Assembly: GCA_045540975.1 (NCBI GenBank)
Contig: JAZQIE010000015.1
Coordinates: 1-11,937, forward strand
Length of the DNA: 11,937 nucleotides
From: SIG510 sp045540975
GTDB lineage: Bacteria > Bacillota > Clostridia > Oscillospirales > JAAYXM01
Direction: 5' to 3'
In this document: in pieces, positions 1 through 5,999 of the stretch
Layout of the letters: each line of letters begins with the position of its first letter
Position numbering within the stretch: position 1 is the stretch's first letter
Notes under the pieces: model-generated
Told to the model about the DNA's origin: nothing
The model's input: the letters and a program-made list of their open reading frames with translations, nothing else
The model's database searches: none
Program-made: the position numbers and the translations under genes

Positions 1-544
1 CGGGCTCGGCATAGTACTGAGTAAACACCGAAAACGCGCCGTAATCCGCACTTCCGCTCTCCGCACACAGTCGAAGCGCGACCTCCTTTTGCATCATGAC
101 ACACACGCCGTCAAACAATCTGCTTTCCAGAAGATATGACAGAATCGGTGTGGTGATATAATATGGCAGATTTGCGCAGACAAGCTTTTTCTTTGCATCC
201 GAAAAATGCTCGGCACAAAGCGCCTCCAAATCGAATTTAAGGATGTCCCCTTCCAGCACGGTGACATTGGAAAACTCCGCCAGCGTCTCTTCCAGAACGG
301 GAATCAAAGCATGGTCCAACTCCACCGCGACCACCTTTTCCGCATACCGCGAAATGGCTTGGGTGAGTGTTCCCATTCCGGGCCCGATTTCAAGCACCAC
401 ACAGTCGCGGTCGACCCCCGAGTCGGTCATCATACGCTCGGGCACCCAGGACTGAGTGAGGAAGTTTTGCCCCAATGCTTTGGAAAAATGAAAGCCGTGA
501 CGTTCCAAAACCGCACGGATTTCCTGCGGATGAAAAAAGTTCAT
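1..544 (-). CDS. rsmA: 16S rRNA dimethyladenosine transferase RsmA/KsgA (partial, 3' end outside window)
   Basis: This enzyme uses S-adenosylmethionine to dimethylate two adjacent adenines near the 3' end of 16S rRNA during small-subunit maturation in the cytoplasm. The 181 visible residues contain the family signatures in order: KALGQNFL at about residues 22-29 (N-terminal SAM/RNA contact), the SAM-binding loop LEIGPGMGTLT at 51-61, the acidic end of the next strand (VAVELD, 72-77), EGDIL at 98-102, and the catalytic motif NLPYYITTPI at 125-134. The ATG at 544 is preceded by AGGAGA at suitable spacing and matches the usual N-terminus of the family. The frame is open to the left edge; roughly 100 C-terminal residues should be missing. 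It lies downstream of a G5/3D protein gene, as ksgA does in Bacillus (yabE-rnmV-ksgA), but the primase-like RNase M5 gene rnmV is absent between them. It appears to have its own promoter. Confidence 0.96.
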   Translation of the reverse strand, partial: MNFFHPQEIRAVLERHGFHFSKALGQNFLTQSWVPERMMTDSGVDRDCVVLEIGPGMGTLTQAISRYAEKVVAVELDHALIPVLEETLAEFSNVTVLEGDILKFDLEALCAEHFSDAKKKLVCANLPYYITTPILSYLLESRLFDGVCVMMQKEVALRLCAESGSADYGAFSVFTQYYAEP

Positions 545-567
545 ACGAATCTCTCCTATCACATTTA

Positions 568-596
568 AGTGTAACAGATTTTTCCGCAAAAAACAA
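568..596 (-). promoter_or_regulatory. Predicted sigma-A promoter of rsmA
   Basis: Read on the minus strand: a -35-like TTGTTT (591-596), a 17-base spacer, and a -10 TACACT (568-573). The ribosome-binding site and ATG of rsmA lie just downstream, so the leader would be short. The -35 overlaps the last bases and T-run of the upstream gene's terminator, which fits rsmA restarting transcription after termination. The -10 is good and the -35 weak. This is prediction only. Confidence 0.45.
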
Positions 597-642
597 GCAC
601 GGGACGGAGATTCTCACAAGACGAAACTCCCTTCCCGTGCTT
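588..642 (-). terminator. Rho-independent terminator of the G5/3D protein gene
   Basis: On the minus strand AAGCACGGGAAGGGAG (627-642) can pair with CTCCGTCCCGTGCTT (595-609), with one or two irregular positions, around a loop of about 17 bases. A G and then a run of six T (588-593) follow. It begins 5 bases after the TAA of the 3D gene. Strong GC stem plus T-run is a standard intrinsic terminator. Confidence 0.85.
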
Positions 643-646
643 GACA

Positions 647-1699
647 TTATTCTAAAATATAGACCATCATGGTTCTGCGGCCGAAATTGATACATTCGCG
701 GTAGGTGTCCATATACAAGTCAATCTTGTTGCCCTTGATTGCACCGCCGGTATCCGCCGCAACAGCGGTACCGTAGACATACGAGCCGTCCGGAGATTCG
801 ATGTACATACGGGTGCCGAGCGGAATAACACGCGGGTCAACCGCGATGAGACCGACGCGTGCAACCGCACCGGATTTGGTGATGTTCCACTTTTTCCCTT
901 CGCAGGTGTATGCGGTCGCGGTAACCTTGATTACTTTCTTATAACGGAAGCTGCCTGCACGGCTGGTGATTACATTGCCGCGCGTATCTCCGCTTTCGGT
1001 ATTGACACTCTTGACACCGCGCACGATGATTTCTTCCTTCGCTTCACGGGTCACGGTCTCGCCGACCTTTTCCTTACTCACCTCAACACCGTCGCGCATC
1101 GTGATGCGATAGGTGGTGATTTTTTCGCCGTCTACGCCTTCCTGACGGACTTCACTTTCACCGCTTGCCAGTTCATGGGAAGTGATGATTTTGGTTTTGT
1201 GTCTGACGGTGGTGACGGCTTCTTCATCATAAGTGGTAACACGTACCAATTGCACCTGCATTCCTTCGGACACGATCGCGTCACGTCCGCAGGAAAGTTC
1301 GTCCGACTCACCGACCGCAATTCCCTTTGCATTCAAAGCGCTCACAATGTTCCCGACAGGAACACGCATGGTAACGGTTTTTCCGTCTGCGGTCAGGGTG
1401 ATGGTTTTACCGCGAACAATGGTAACCTCCGCTTCCCCGTCCATCGCAAACTCGGGCATGGTGAGAGTATCCGCATCGTCCCAAGTATACCCGTTCTCGC
1501 GAAGCGCCTCAGCGGTATTTCTGGTATGGGATTGGAAGATGGCTTGACGTCCGTCATCATAAACGGTAAAAGTATTAATCGATGCGACCGAGAAGCCGAC
1601 GCAGAATACTGTGACCATACTGACAAGCGGGATCAGCACAGAGCGATGTGCAAGTTTTTTGATGCTCGCGCATGCTGCATCCCAAATCTTATGACACAT
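647..1699 (-). CDS. YabE-like cell-wall protein with DUF348, G5 and 3D domains
   Basis: A predicted exported or membrane-tethered cell-wall protein of 350 residues. After a short basic N-terminus there is a hydrophobic segment at about 20-40. Two ubiquitin-like DUF348-type units follow (about 41-80 and 92-135), then a G5 domain (about 151-230), then a C-terminal 3D domain (about 258-349). The three aspartates that name the 3D fold are visible in VDPRVIPLG (D288), AADTGGAIKG (D316) and IDLYM (D327). 3D domains resemble lytic transglycosylase MltA/Rpf-like folds, so a role in peptidoglycan cleavage or remodelling is likely but inferred. I chose the ATG at 1699 over an in-frame ATG at 1750 because AGGAGG lies 8 bases upstream and it gives a normal signal sequence. 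The gene has its own strong promoter and is separated from rsmA by a terminator. Confidence 0.92.
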   Translation of the reverse strand: MCHKIWDAACASIKKLAHRSVLIPLVSMVTVFCVGFSVASINTFTVYDDGRQAIFQSHTRNTAEALRENGYTWDDADTLTMPEFAMDGEAEVTIVRGKTITLTADGKTVTMRVPVGNIVSALNAKGIAVGESDELSCGRDAIVSEGMQVQLVRVTTYDEEAVTTVRHKTKIITSHELASGESEVRQEGVDGEKITTYRITMRDGVEVSKEKVGETVTREAKEEIIVRGVKSVNTESGDTRGNVITSRAGSFRYKKVIKVTATAYTCEGKKWNITKSGAVARVGLIAVDPRVIPLGTRMYIESPDGSYVYGTAVAADTGGAIKGNKIDLYMDTYRECINFGRRTMMVYILE

Positions 1700-1764
1700 A
1701 AAAAATTCCTCCTGATGTTCTTCGCAAACCGAAAAAATACAAGTTTGCAAATAATCACTGTACC

Positions 1765-1793
1765 AGTGTAACAGATTGTAACCATTTTGTCAA
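1765..1793 (-). promoter_or_regulatory. Near-consensus sigma-A promoter of the G5/3D protein gene
   Basis: Minus strand: a perfect -35 TTGACA (1788-1793), a 17-base spacer and -10 TACACT (1765-1770), about 65 bases upstream of the chosen ATG. The spacer and -10 share the 12-base string ATCTGTTACACT with the predicted rsmA promoter. The other strand carries TGTAAC hexamers at 1767-1772 and 1777-1782 inside the promoter. Confidence 0.82.
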
Positions 1794-1936
1794 CCTTTTA
1801 TTTTCGTGTTTTTTCTGATTTTCCTTGCATTTTCAACTATTTTGAAAACTTTTCAAAAAATCATCCATGAATTCCCAAGACAAATTGTAACAACCTATTT
1901 CAATTTTATGCGTTTTTTTACCAATTATGTACCAAC

Positions 1937-1965
1937 TTGCGGTTTTGATAAAAATATAGTATACT
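1937..1965 (+). promoter_or_regulatory. Predicted sigma-A promoter of the sortase gene
   Basis: Plus strand: -35 TTGCGG (1937-1942), 17-base spacer, -10 TATACT (1960-1965). The ATG of the sortase is 33 bases after the -10. The surrounding spacer (1751-1998) is strongly AT-rich and otherwise contains only the divergent promoter of the 3D gene and a weak AT-only palindrome at 1840-1858. Confidence 0.65.
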
Positions 1966-1998
1966 GGATTTGATACGATAAGAAACGGTTGTGAAAGT

Positions 1999-2700
1999 AT
2001 GAAATTCAAGCTTGCAATTATAGGTTTGGTGCTGATTTTTCTGTTTGCGGTAGGAAATATCGCCAAAACCTTATACGACTATCGGTCTGCCGAGCGCATC
2101 CATGCCGCCGAACAAGCGCAATTCACCGCACCCGGTGTAACCGCGCCGATTTCTGTGGATTTTGATGCTCTGCTCAAAGAAAACAGCGAGATTGTCGGCT
2201 GGCTCTATTCCCCCGACACCCCCATCAACTACCCTGTTGTGCAAGCGGAGAATAACGACAAATATCTGCGCCGCGACCTTCACGGCAAGTATTTGGTAAC
2301 GGGCACTCTCTTTGTGGACTTTCGCAACCGCGCGGTCACGGAGGACCGAAATTATATCATTTACGGGCATAACATGAAGGATGACTCCATGTTTGCCTCG
2401 CTCATGAACTACACGAATCAAGCCTATTTCGATGCACATCCGCACCTCTACTATCTCACACCGCAAGGAGATTATAAAATCGAGCTGATTGCAGGGCTGA
2501 TGGTTCCCGAGGTTTCCGAACTCTACACTCCCACTCCGACCGAGCCGTGGTTTTCCGAGTTTTTGGCAGATGCACAAGCGCAATCCGGCTTTGTCTCCCG
2601 CGTGCCCCTGACAGACAGTGACCGTATCGTCACACTCTCCACCTGTTCTTACAACAATCGAAACGGCCGTTTCGTTTTGATTGGAAAACTCGTCAAATAG
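1999..2700 (+). CDS. srtB: Class B sortase (cell-wall protein transpeptidase)
   Basis: A membrane-bound cysteine transpeptidase that cleaves a C-terminal sorting motif and links the protein to peptidoglycan on the outer face of the membrane. The 233-residue protein has an N-terminal membrane segment (about 5-21), as expected for sortase B. Family motifs follow: VGWLYSPDTPINYPVVQ (66-82), typical of class B; the catalytic His124 in YGHNM; Cys216 in TLSTCSY; and Arg224 in GRFVLIGKL. Length is normal. The ATG at 1999 is the only start that keeps the membrane anchor. Its Shine-Dalgarno is weak (GTGAAAG close to the ATG), unlike the neighbouring genes. It is convergent with the fibre operon and stands as a single-gene unit between its own promoter and a terminator. 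The most likely substrate in view is the SPFTG protein at 4611-5351 (inference). Confidence 0.95.
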   Translation: MKFKLAIIGLVLIFLFAVGNIAKTLYDYRSAERIHAAEQAQFTAPGVTAPISVDFDALLKENSEIVGWLYSPDTPINYPVVQAENNDKYLRRDLHGKYLVTGTLFVDFRNRAVTEDRNYIIYGHNMKDDSMFASLMNYTNQAYFDAHPHLYYLTPQGDYKIELIAGLMVPEVSELYTPTPTEPWFSEFLADAQAQSGFVSRVPLTDSDRIVTLSTCSYNNRNGRFVLIGKLVK

Positions 2701-2710
2701 AAAAAAACAT

Positions 2711-2742
2711 CCCGGTAATCAAATGATTACCGGGAATTTTTT
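2711..2742. terminator. Bidirectional intrinsic terminator between sortase gene and surface-protein operon
   Basis: A perfect 10-base-pair inverted repeat, CCCGGTAATC (2711-2720) and GATTACCGGG (2725-2734), with a 4-base loop. It is followed by six T on the plus strand (2737-2742) and preceded by seven A (2701-2707), which form the T-run on the minus strand. It starts 10 bases after the sortase stop and lies just beyond the stop of the convergent minus-strand gene, so it can end both transcripts. Confidence 0.93.
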
Positions 2743-2746
2743 GTCT

Positions 2747-3922
2747 TTATTCGCCTGCAGGTGCGGAATCTCCGCCGCCCGAGGGTGCGCTGCTGTCACC
2801 GCTCGAACTGCTGCCGCCCGAGGATGCGCTACTGTCACCGCTTGAACTGCTGCCGCCCGAGGGTGCGCTACTGTCACCGCTTGAACTGCTGCCGCCCGAG
2901 GATGCGCTACTGTCACCGCTTGAACTGCTGCCGCCCGAGGATGCGCTGCTGTCACCGCTTGAACTGCTCTCGCCCGAGGGTGTACTGCTGTCACCGCTTG
3001 AACTGCTGCCGCCCGAGGGTGCGCTGCTGTCACCGCTTGAACTGCTCTCGCCCGAGGGTGCGCTGCTGTCACCACTTGAACTGCTCTCGCCCGAGGGTGC
3101 GCTGCTGCCATCGTTTGAGCCGCTCTCACCCGAGGGTGTACTGCCGTCATCCGATGTGGAATCATCGCTGCTCTCCGATCCGTCTTCGGACACAGCATCA
3201 TCGTTGCTGCCGCCACCCAAAGAAATGTCTCCTGCCGATCCATCATCGGAAGACAGCACATTGTCCTCTTCCAAACCGTCTTCCGCAAATCCATCTTCTT
3301 CCGGAATCTCAATCGGCTCACCGACCGCGATGACATCGCCGTCCATAAGCAGAATGAAGTCGGAGTCCTCAAACTCCTCGTAATCGCTAAACAAACCTAA
3401 GTAAGATTTTGCGGTGACGGTCGCAGGCACCGTGACATCAAAATAGAATTGGATTTCGGAGAGATTATCACCGTACCACGACATCGGCGGAGTGTAATAA
3501 ACTGCATCATATGCAGGGTCTTCACACACAATTTCGAATATGCAGAATCCGTTTTTGGCATCGCCGACTGCGGATGCCGTCATGAAATAGACCCCCGGGG
3601 TATCGAAGTTGATTTCATAAGTGTGGTCATCAACCTCTACCATCTCAGGCTGCACGGGTGTCTCTTCTCCTTCTTCCTCCGACATCAAAGCCAATGCATA
3701 TGGTTCCACAGAATACGCTGCATTAAAACTGGTTCCTTTGATGACATTTTCCGCAGATTCCACTTGCAAATGGAACATCGCATGCGAATATGCGGTCACG
3801 ACCATTGCAAGCAGGCAGAGCAAAATAAACACAGTCGTGAAAATCACGTGTGCCAACATAACTTCGTCTTTAATTCTTCCGTCCTTGGGAACATGAAAAT
3901 ATTCCCGAATTAGGGTTTTCAC
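2747..3922 (-). CDS. Membrane-tethered surface protein with Ser-rich 13-residue repeat tail (function unknown)
   Basis: I do not recognise a named family. The 391-residue protein has a basic N-terminal stretch, one strong hydrophobic segment (about 22-44), and then ESAENVIKG, which resembles the region after the signal peptide in camelysin/TasA-type proteins. A globular part of about 50-215 follows with strand-like sequence (VYFMTASAVGD, FYFDVTVPATVTAKSYLG). The next stretch is acidic (about 185-260). The C-terminus is almost only Ser, Gly, Asp, Glu, Ala and Pro, in a 13-residue repeat SG(G/E)SSSSGDSSAP, ending in GDSAPAGE with no sorting motif. The start is GTG at 3922 with GAAAGGAG 8 bases upstream. 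It is the last gene of the minus-strand operon, 29 bases after its neighbour, and is followed by the shared terminator. The tail looks like an extended, possibly glycosylated wall-spanning stalk (inference). The hydrophobic segment could instead be a SipW-cleaved signal. Confidence 0.8.
   Translation of the reverse strand: MKTLIREYFHVPKDGRIKDEVMLAHVIFTTVFILLCLLAMVVTAYSHAMFHLQVESAENVIKGTSFNAAYSVEPYALALMSEEEGEETPVQPEMVEVDDHTYEINFDTPGVYFMTASAVGDAKNGFCIFEIVCEDPAYDAVYYTPPMSWYGDNLSEIQFYFDVTVPATVTAKSYLGLFSDYEEFEDSDFILLMDGDVIAVGEPIEIPEEDGFAEDGLEEDNVLSSDDGSAGDISLGGGSNDDAVSEDGSESSDDSTSDDGSTPSGESGSNDGSSAPSGESSSSGDSSAPSGESSSSGDSSAPSGGSSSSGDSSTPSGESSSSGDSSASSGGSSSSGDSSASSGGSSSSGDSSAPSGGSSSSGDSSASSGGSSSSGDSSAPSGGGDSAPAGE
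2771..3135 (-). repeat. 39-bp tandem repeat array encoding a 13-residue Ser-rich unit
   Basis: The motif CCCGAG recurs exactly every 39 bases from 2778 to 3129, giving about nine full periods. Units differ at a few positions (GGGTGCG or GGATGCG, CTCTCG or CTGCCG), which changes Gly/Glu and Pro/Ser in the 13-residue protein unit. As 39 is a multiple of three, gain or loss of units would keep the reading frame. The array lies wholly inside the coding region of 2747-3922. Confidence 0.95.
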
Positions 3923-3951
3923 GCGAAATGCTCCTTTCCGATTCGCTCAGG

Positions 3952-4593
3952 TCAATGCTGTTGTGTTGCGTTGCAAATGAGACCGAGTTCCACACGCGGC
4001 TGAACGCTTCCGCGGTAGTTCGCCTCATTTCCGACTTCCTCAGGCATCCGAATAATGAGTGCGATGTACATCTCATCACCCGCATCAATCGATGCAACAT
4101 TGGAAGAGTAATTATTGAGCGGCATTGTTGCAACTGCCGCCGCAAGGCTGCGATTTGCAAGCTTTGCATCGAGTTCCGCCTCGGTGTCCGCAATCAAAAC
4201 ACCAAAGCTCAAATGATCTTGTAAATTAAAGGAACGACCGAACACATTCATTGCAGGTGTATAGTCGGTGATATTAACCGCCGCTTTGAAATCAAACGGA
4301 AGATCCCCACGATTTTCCACCTTCAAAAACACGGTCTGGGTGTAGCCCGGCTCATAGAGAGCCTCATCGTCAAACACCTTCTGTGTTCCGTCCAATTCCT
4401 CATAACTGCCGTCTTCCAGGCGGTGAGAAACCACAAGTTCAAAATCCGCAACATGGAATATATTGCGCACCTGATCAGAGGTGTCGGTAAACCACGCAAG
4501 TGAAGCACCTGCACCCATAAATGCCCAGAAGGCGAACAATATGATACTGACAAGCAGTGCTATTTGTTTGTATTTTTGCTTTAAGATAGACAC
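3952..4593 (-). CDS. TasA/camelysin-like protein with SipW-type signal peptide
   Basis: A predicted secreted fibre or matrix subunit of 213 residues. The N-terminus has basic residues, a hydrophobic core (about 10-30) and the SipW-type junction GASLAWFTDTSDQ (29-41), followed by NIFHVADFELVVS (44-56), as in TasA and CalY. A beta-rich body follows with YEPGYTQTVFLKVENRG (80-96). The C-terminal half contains MPEEVGNEAN (183-192) and ends in CNATQQH. These blocks match residues 76-218 of the gene at 6000-7412 (WEPGHTQAVALRVSNVG, MPETVGNEAN, VNATQ), so the two are paralogues. The start is GTG at 4593 with AAGGAGG upstream; no better ATG preserves the signal. It is 17 bases downstream of the SPFTG protein gene and 29 bases before the Ser-rich gene. 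The role as a fibre subunit is inferred from family resemblance. Confidence 0.85.
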   Translation of the reverse strand: MSILKQKYKQIALLVSIILFAFWAFMGAGASLAWFTDTSDQVRNIFHVADFELVVSHRLEDGSYEELDGTQKVFDDEALYEPGYTQTVFLKVENRGDLPFDFKAAVNITDYTPAMNVFGRSFNLQDHLSFGVLIADTEAELDAKLANRSLAAAVATMPLNNYSSNVASIDAGDEMYIALIIRMPEEVGNEANYRGSVQPRVELGLICNATQQH

Positions 4594-4610
4594 AACTTTG
4601 CCTCCTTGGA

Positions 4611-5351
4611 TTACTCGTGTCCCTCACTGGAATCGCGTTTTTTCTTCGCTACAATCAAAATCAGAATGAGCGCCGCGGCAAGCACTGCCACAGCCACCCA
4701 CAGCCAAAGCTGTGCATTGTCACCGGTAAACGGGCTCTGACCGCCCGCATCCTTGCTCGGATACTGACCGCCCGCGTCTTTGCTCGGATAATCTTCATCC
4801 TCTTCAACATCGGGCACTTCTTCGCCCGGAGTGGGAGGTTCTTCTCCAATCGGGAACTCCTCAACCATAAACTGCCAGTCCAGATAGCCAATCAACTCGC
4901 TGTACGTATTGTCCAACTCGACCGGAACGGTGAGCGTGACATCCAAATCAACCTCAGCACCCGGCTGCAGACTTCCAAGCAATACCCAGTCCACAAGCGG
5001 CTTTGCCTCATTTGCCGCATTGTCAAACAAATTGGCGCGGCTGCCCGTGTCCAAAACAGCGACCTGCAGTCGCAATTTTGATAAAAACTCACCGGACTTT
5101 GGATGTGCTCCGCGCGAGCGCATATAGATTCTTGCAACGGTATCAGCAGAAGAATCATGTCGTACCGTGATGCGCTGTGTAATCGTATCTCCGGGCATGA
5201 CATCTTTGAAGTTGGTGAATAAATCGGTCGGGGAATATTCGCTTCCCGGTTCAAACACAAAGCCCTTCGCGTCACCGTCATATGTGACGTTTGCCGCAAC
5301 CGCGGTTGTAACCAGCACCAAAATCAGCAGAAGGGATACCAATCGTTTCAT
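4611..5351 (-). CDS. Sec-secreted surface protein with SPFTG sortase B sorting signal
   Basis: A 246-residue cell-wall-anchored protein. It has an ordinary Sec signal peptide (1-19, ending VAA) rather than a SipW-type one. A beta-rich ectodomain begins FVFEPGSEYSPTDLF (31-45) with VMPGDTITQRITVRHDS (51-67), a pattern also seen in TasA-like proteins. A Pro/Glu/Asp-rich linker (about 168-187) and two copies of YPSKDAGGQ (188-205) follow. The sorting signal consists of SPFTGD (206-211), a hydrophobic segment (about 214-235) and a KKKR tail. SPxTG motifs are known substrates of some clostridial class B sortases, and such a sortase is encoded about 1.9 kb away, so the pairing is likely. The ATG at 5351 has AAGGAGG upstream, overlapping the previous gene's stop. 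In context it may be the wall-attached base to which the TasA-like subunits are docked (inference). Confidence 0.9.
   Translation of the reverse strand: MKRLVSLLLILVLVTTAVAANVTYDGDAKGFVFEPGSEYSPTDLFTNFKDVMPGDTITQRITVRHDSSADTVARIYMRSRGAHPKSGEFLSKLRLQVAVLDTGSRANLFDNAANEAKPLVDWVLLGSLQPGAEVDLDVTLTVPVELDNTYSELIGYLDWQFMVEEFPIGEEPPTPGEEVPDVEEDEDYPSKDAGGQYPSKDAGGQSPFTGDNAQLWLWVAVAVLAAALILILIVAKKKRDSSEGHE
4737..4790 (-). repeat. Two-copy 27-bp direct repeat in the SPFTG protein linker
   Basis: The halves 4737-4763 and 4764-4790 differ at only two bases and encode YPSKDAGGQ twice, immediately before the SPFTG motif. Both differences are silent at the protein level, which suggests an older duplication kept under selection, or gene conversion. 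Confidence 0.95.
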
Positions 5352-5363
5352 CTTGTTCCCTCC

Positions 5364-5930
5364 TTATTCCTGCGGCCAGCCGAGTGCTTCAAAGGTGTTT
5401 GTGCCCTCGACCGGATTGTTCTCACTCTGTACCGCGTGTGCCACAACCTTCAAGGTCAACGTTTCACCGCGATAGCGTTCATCCGAGCGCTGCACCGCAA
5501 TCTTGACCTCTGAGAATACGTTGGGTGTGGTCTCACCCGGCTCTACAATGTCGGTATAGTAGTACCAACCGTCAACATAGTTCCATTTGGTTTCGTCAAT
5601 GTTGAGTTTGAAGCATTCCTCCGCCGAAAGCGCACGGCCTTCCACACCGGAGATAATCTTCACACGCAGATAAAACGGATGTGTGCAAATATTCTCAATC
5701 CGCACCTGCTTGGAAACCACATCACCGGGATTGACATAAACGCCCTTTTTGGGGAATTCCTTGCCCTGGTCGGTGGTCTCGTGGATAATGAACTGGATTT
5801 TGCCGGAGGTCACAACATTTGTGGACGTTCCGAAAGCGACATAGTATGCAAGTGTGCCTTGGGTAAACAGTGTAAACACAATCGCAACCAGCGCAAGTGA
5901 AACAAATTTCAGTCTTAATTTCCGAAACAC
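5364..5930 (-). CDS. Small TasA/camelysin-like protein with SipW-type signal peptide
   Basis: A predicted secreted matrix or fibre subunit of 188 residues. The signal has a basic start (FRKLRLK), a hydrophobic core (about 9-22), and the junction TQGTLAYYVAFGTSTNVVTSG (23-43), which is close to the camelysin/TasA pattern with the T-x-A-aromatic cleavage site. The body has the family's GVYVNPGDVVSKQVRIEN block followed by strands, and the protein ends GWPQE. I prefer the GTG at 5930 over the in-frame ATG at 5960 because AAGGAGG lies 8 bases before the GTG. The ATG has no Shine-Dalgarno and would be buried in a stable hairpin. It sits 69 bases after the fusion gene and 12 bases before the SPFTG gene, so co-transcription is very likely. 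Family assignment is strong; fibre formation itself is inference. Confidence 0.87.
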   Translation of the reverse strand: MFRKLRLKFVSLALVAIVFTLFTQGTLAYYVAFGTSTNVVTSGKIQFIIHETTDQGKEFPKKGVYVNPGDVVSKQVRIENICTHPFYLRVKIISGVEGRALSAEECFKLNIDETKWNYVDGWYYYTDIVEPGETTPNVFSEVKIAVQRSDERYRGETLTLKVVAHAVQSENNPVEGTNTFEALGWPQE

Positions 5931-5956
5931 AAAGCTTGCCTCCTTCTTCAAATTTT

Positions 5957-5987
5957 CCATACCGCCCGTCCAAAACGGACGGTATGG
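5957..5987 (-). other. Intercistronic RNA hairpin, copy 2 of a shared motif
   Basis: On the minus strand, CATACCGTCCG and CGGGCGGTATG pair over 11 positions (12 with the flanking C-G) around a seven-base loop; one pair is G-U only on this strand. It begins 13 bases after the stop of the upstream gene and has no T-run, so it is not a standard terminator. Its core, GTCCGTYTTTGGACGGGCGG, recurs at 7569-7594. Confidence 0.8.
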
Positions 5988-5999
5988 TGAGATTTCAAT

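Noticed and set aside
206..568. Plus-strand frames antisense to rsmA
   Set aside because: The minus-strand reading gives clear RsmA motifs, so these are shadows.
1175..1771. Plus-strand frame opposite the G5/3D gene
   Set aside because: The minus-strand product has clear domains, promoter and Shine-Dalgarno; the plus frame has none and its sequence looks like an antisense shadow.
1840..1858. AT-only palindrome in the divergent spacer
   Set aside because: TTTTGAAA/TTTCAAAA is expected by chance in such AT-rich sequence and lines up with no gene end or promoter.
1833..2066. Small minus-strand frame overlapping the sortase start
   Set aside because: It lies in AT-rich spacer, covers the sortase promoter, has no ribosome-binding site, and overlaps the sortase N-terminus antisense.
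2771..3135. CRISPR-like array
   Set aside because: Units are contiguous with no unique spacers and encode a 13-residue protein repeat in frame.
2711..3372. Long open frames on both strands over the 39-bp repeats (plus 2761-3333, minus 2719-3372)
   Set aside because: They are by-products of the repeat: Arg/Cys/His-rich or Ala/Val/His-rich monotony, no ribosome-binding site, and one frame runs through the bidirectional terminator. The frame at 2747-3922 has a Shine-Dalgarno, a membrane segment and a globular part.
2747..3922. SipW-type signal peptidase identity for the N-terminal membrane protein
   Set aside because: It has one membrane segment but no Ser-Met or His/Lys catalytic motif, and most of the protein is a beta domain plus Ser-rich repeats.
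5931..5960. Upstream ATG start (5960) for the small TasA-like gene
   Set aside because: The ATG lies inside the shared hairpin with no Shine-Dalgarno, while AAGGAGG precedes the GTG at 5930 at ideal spacing.
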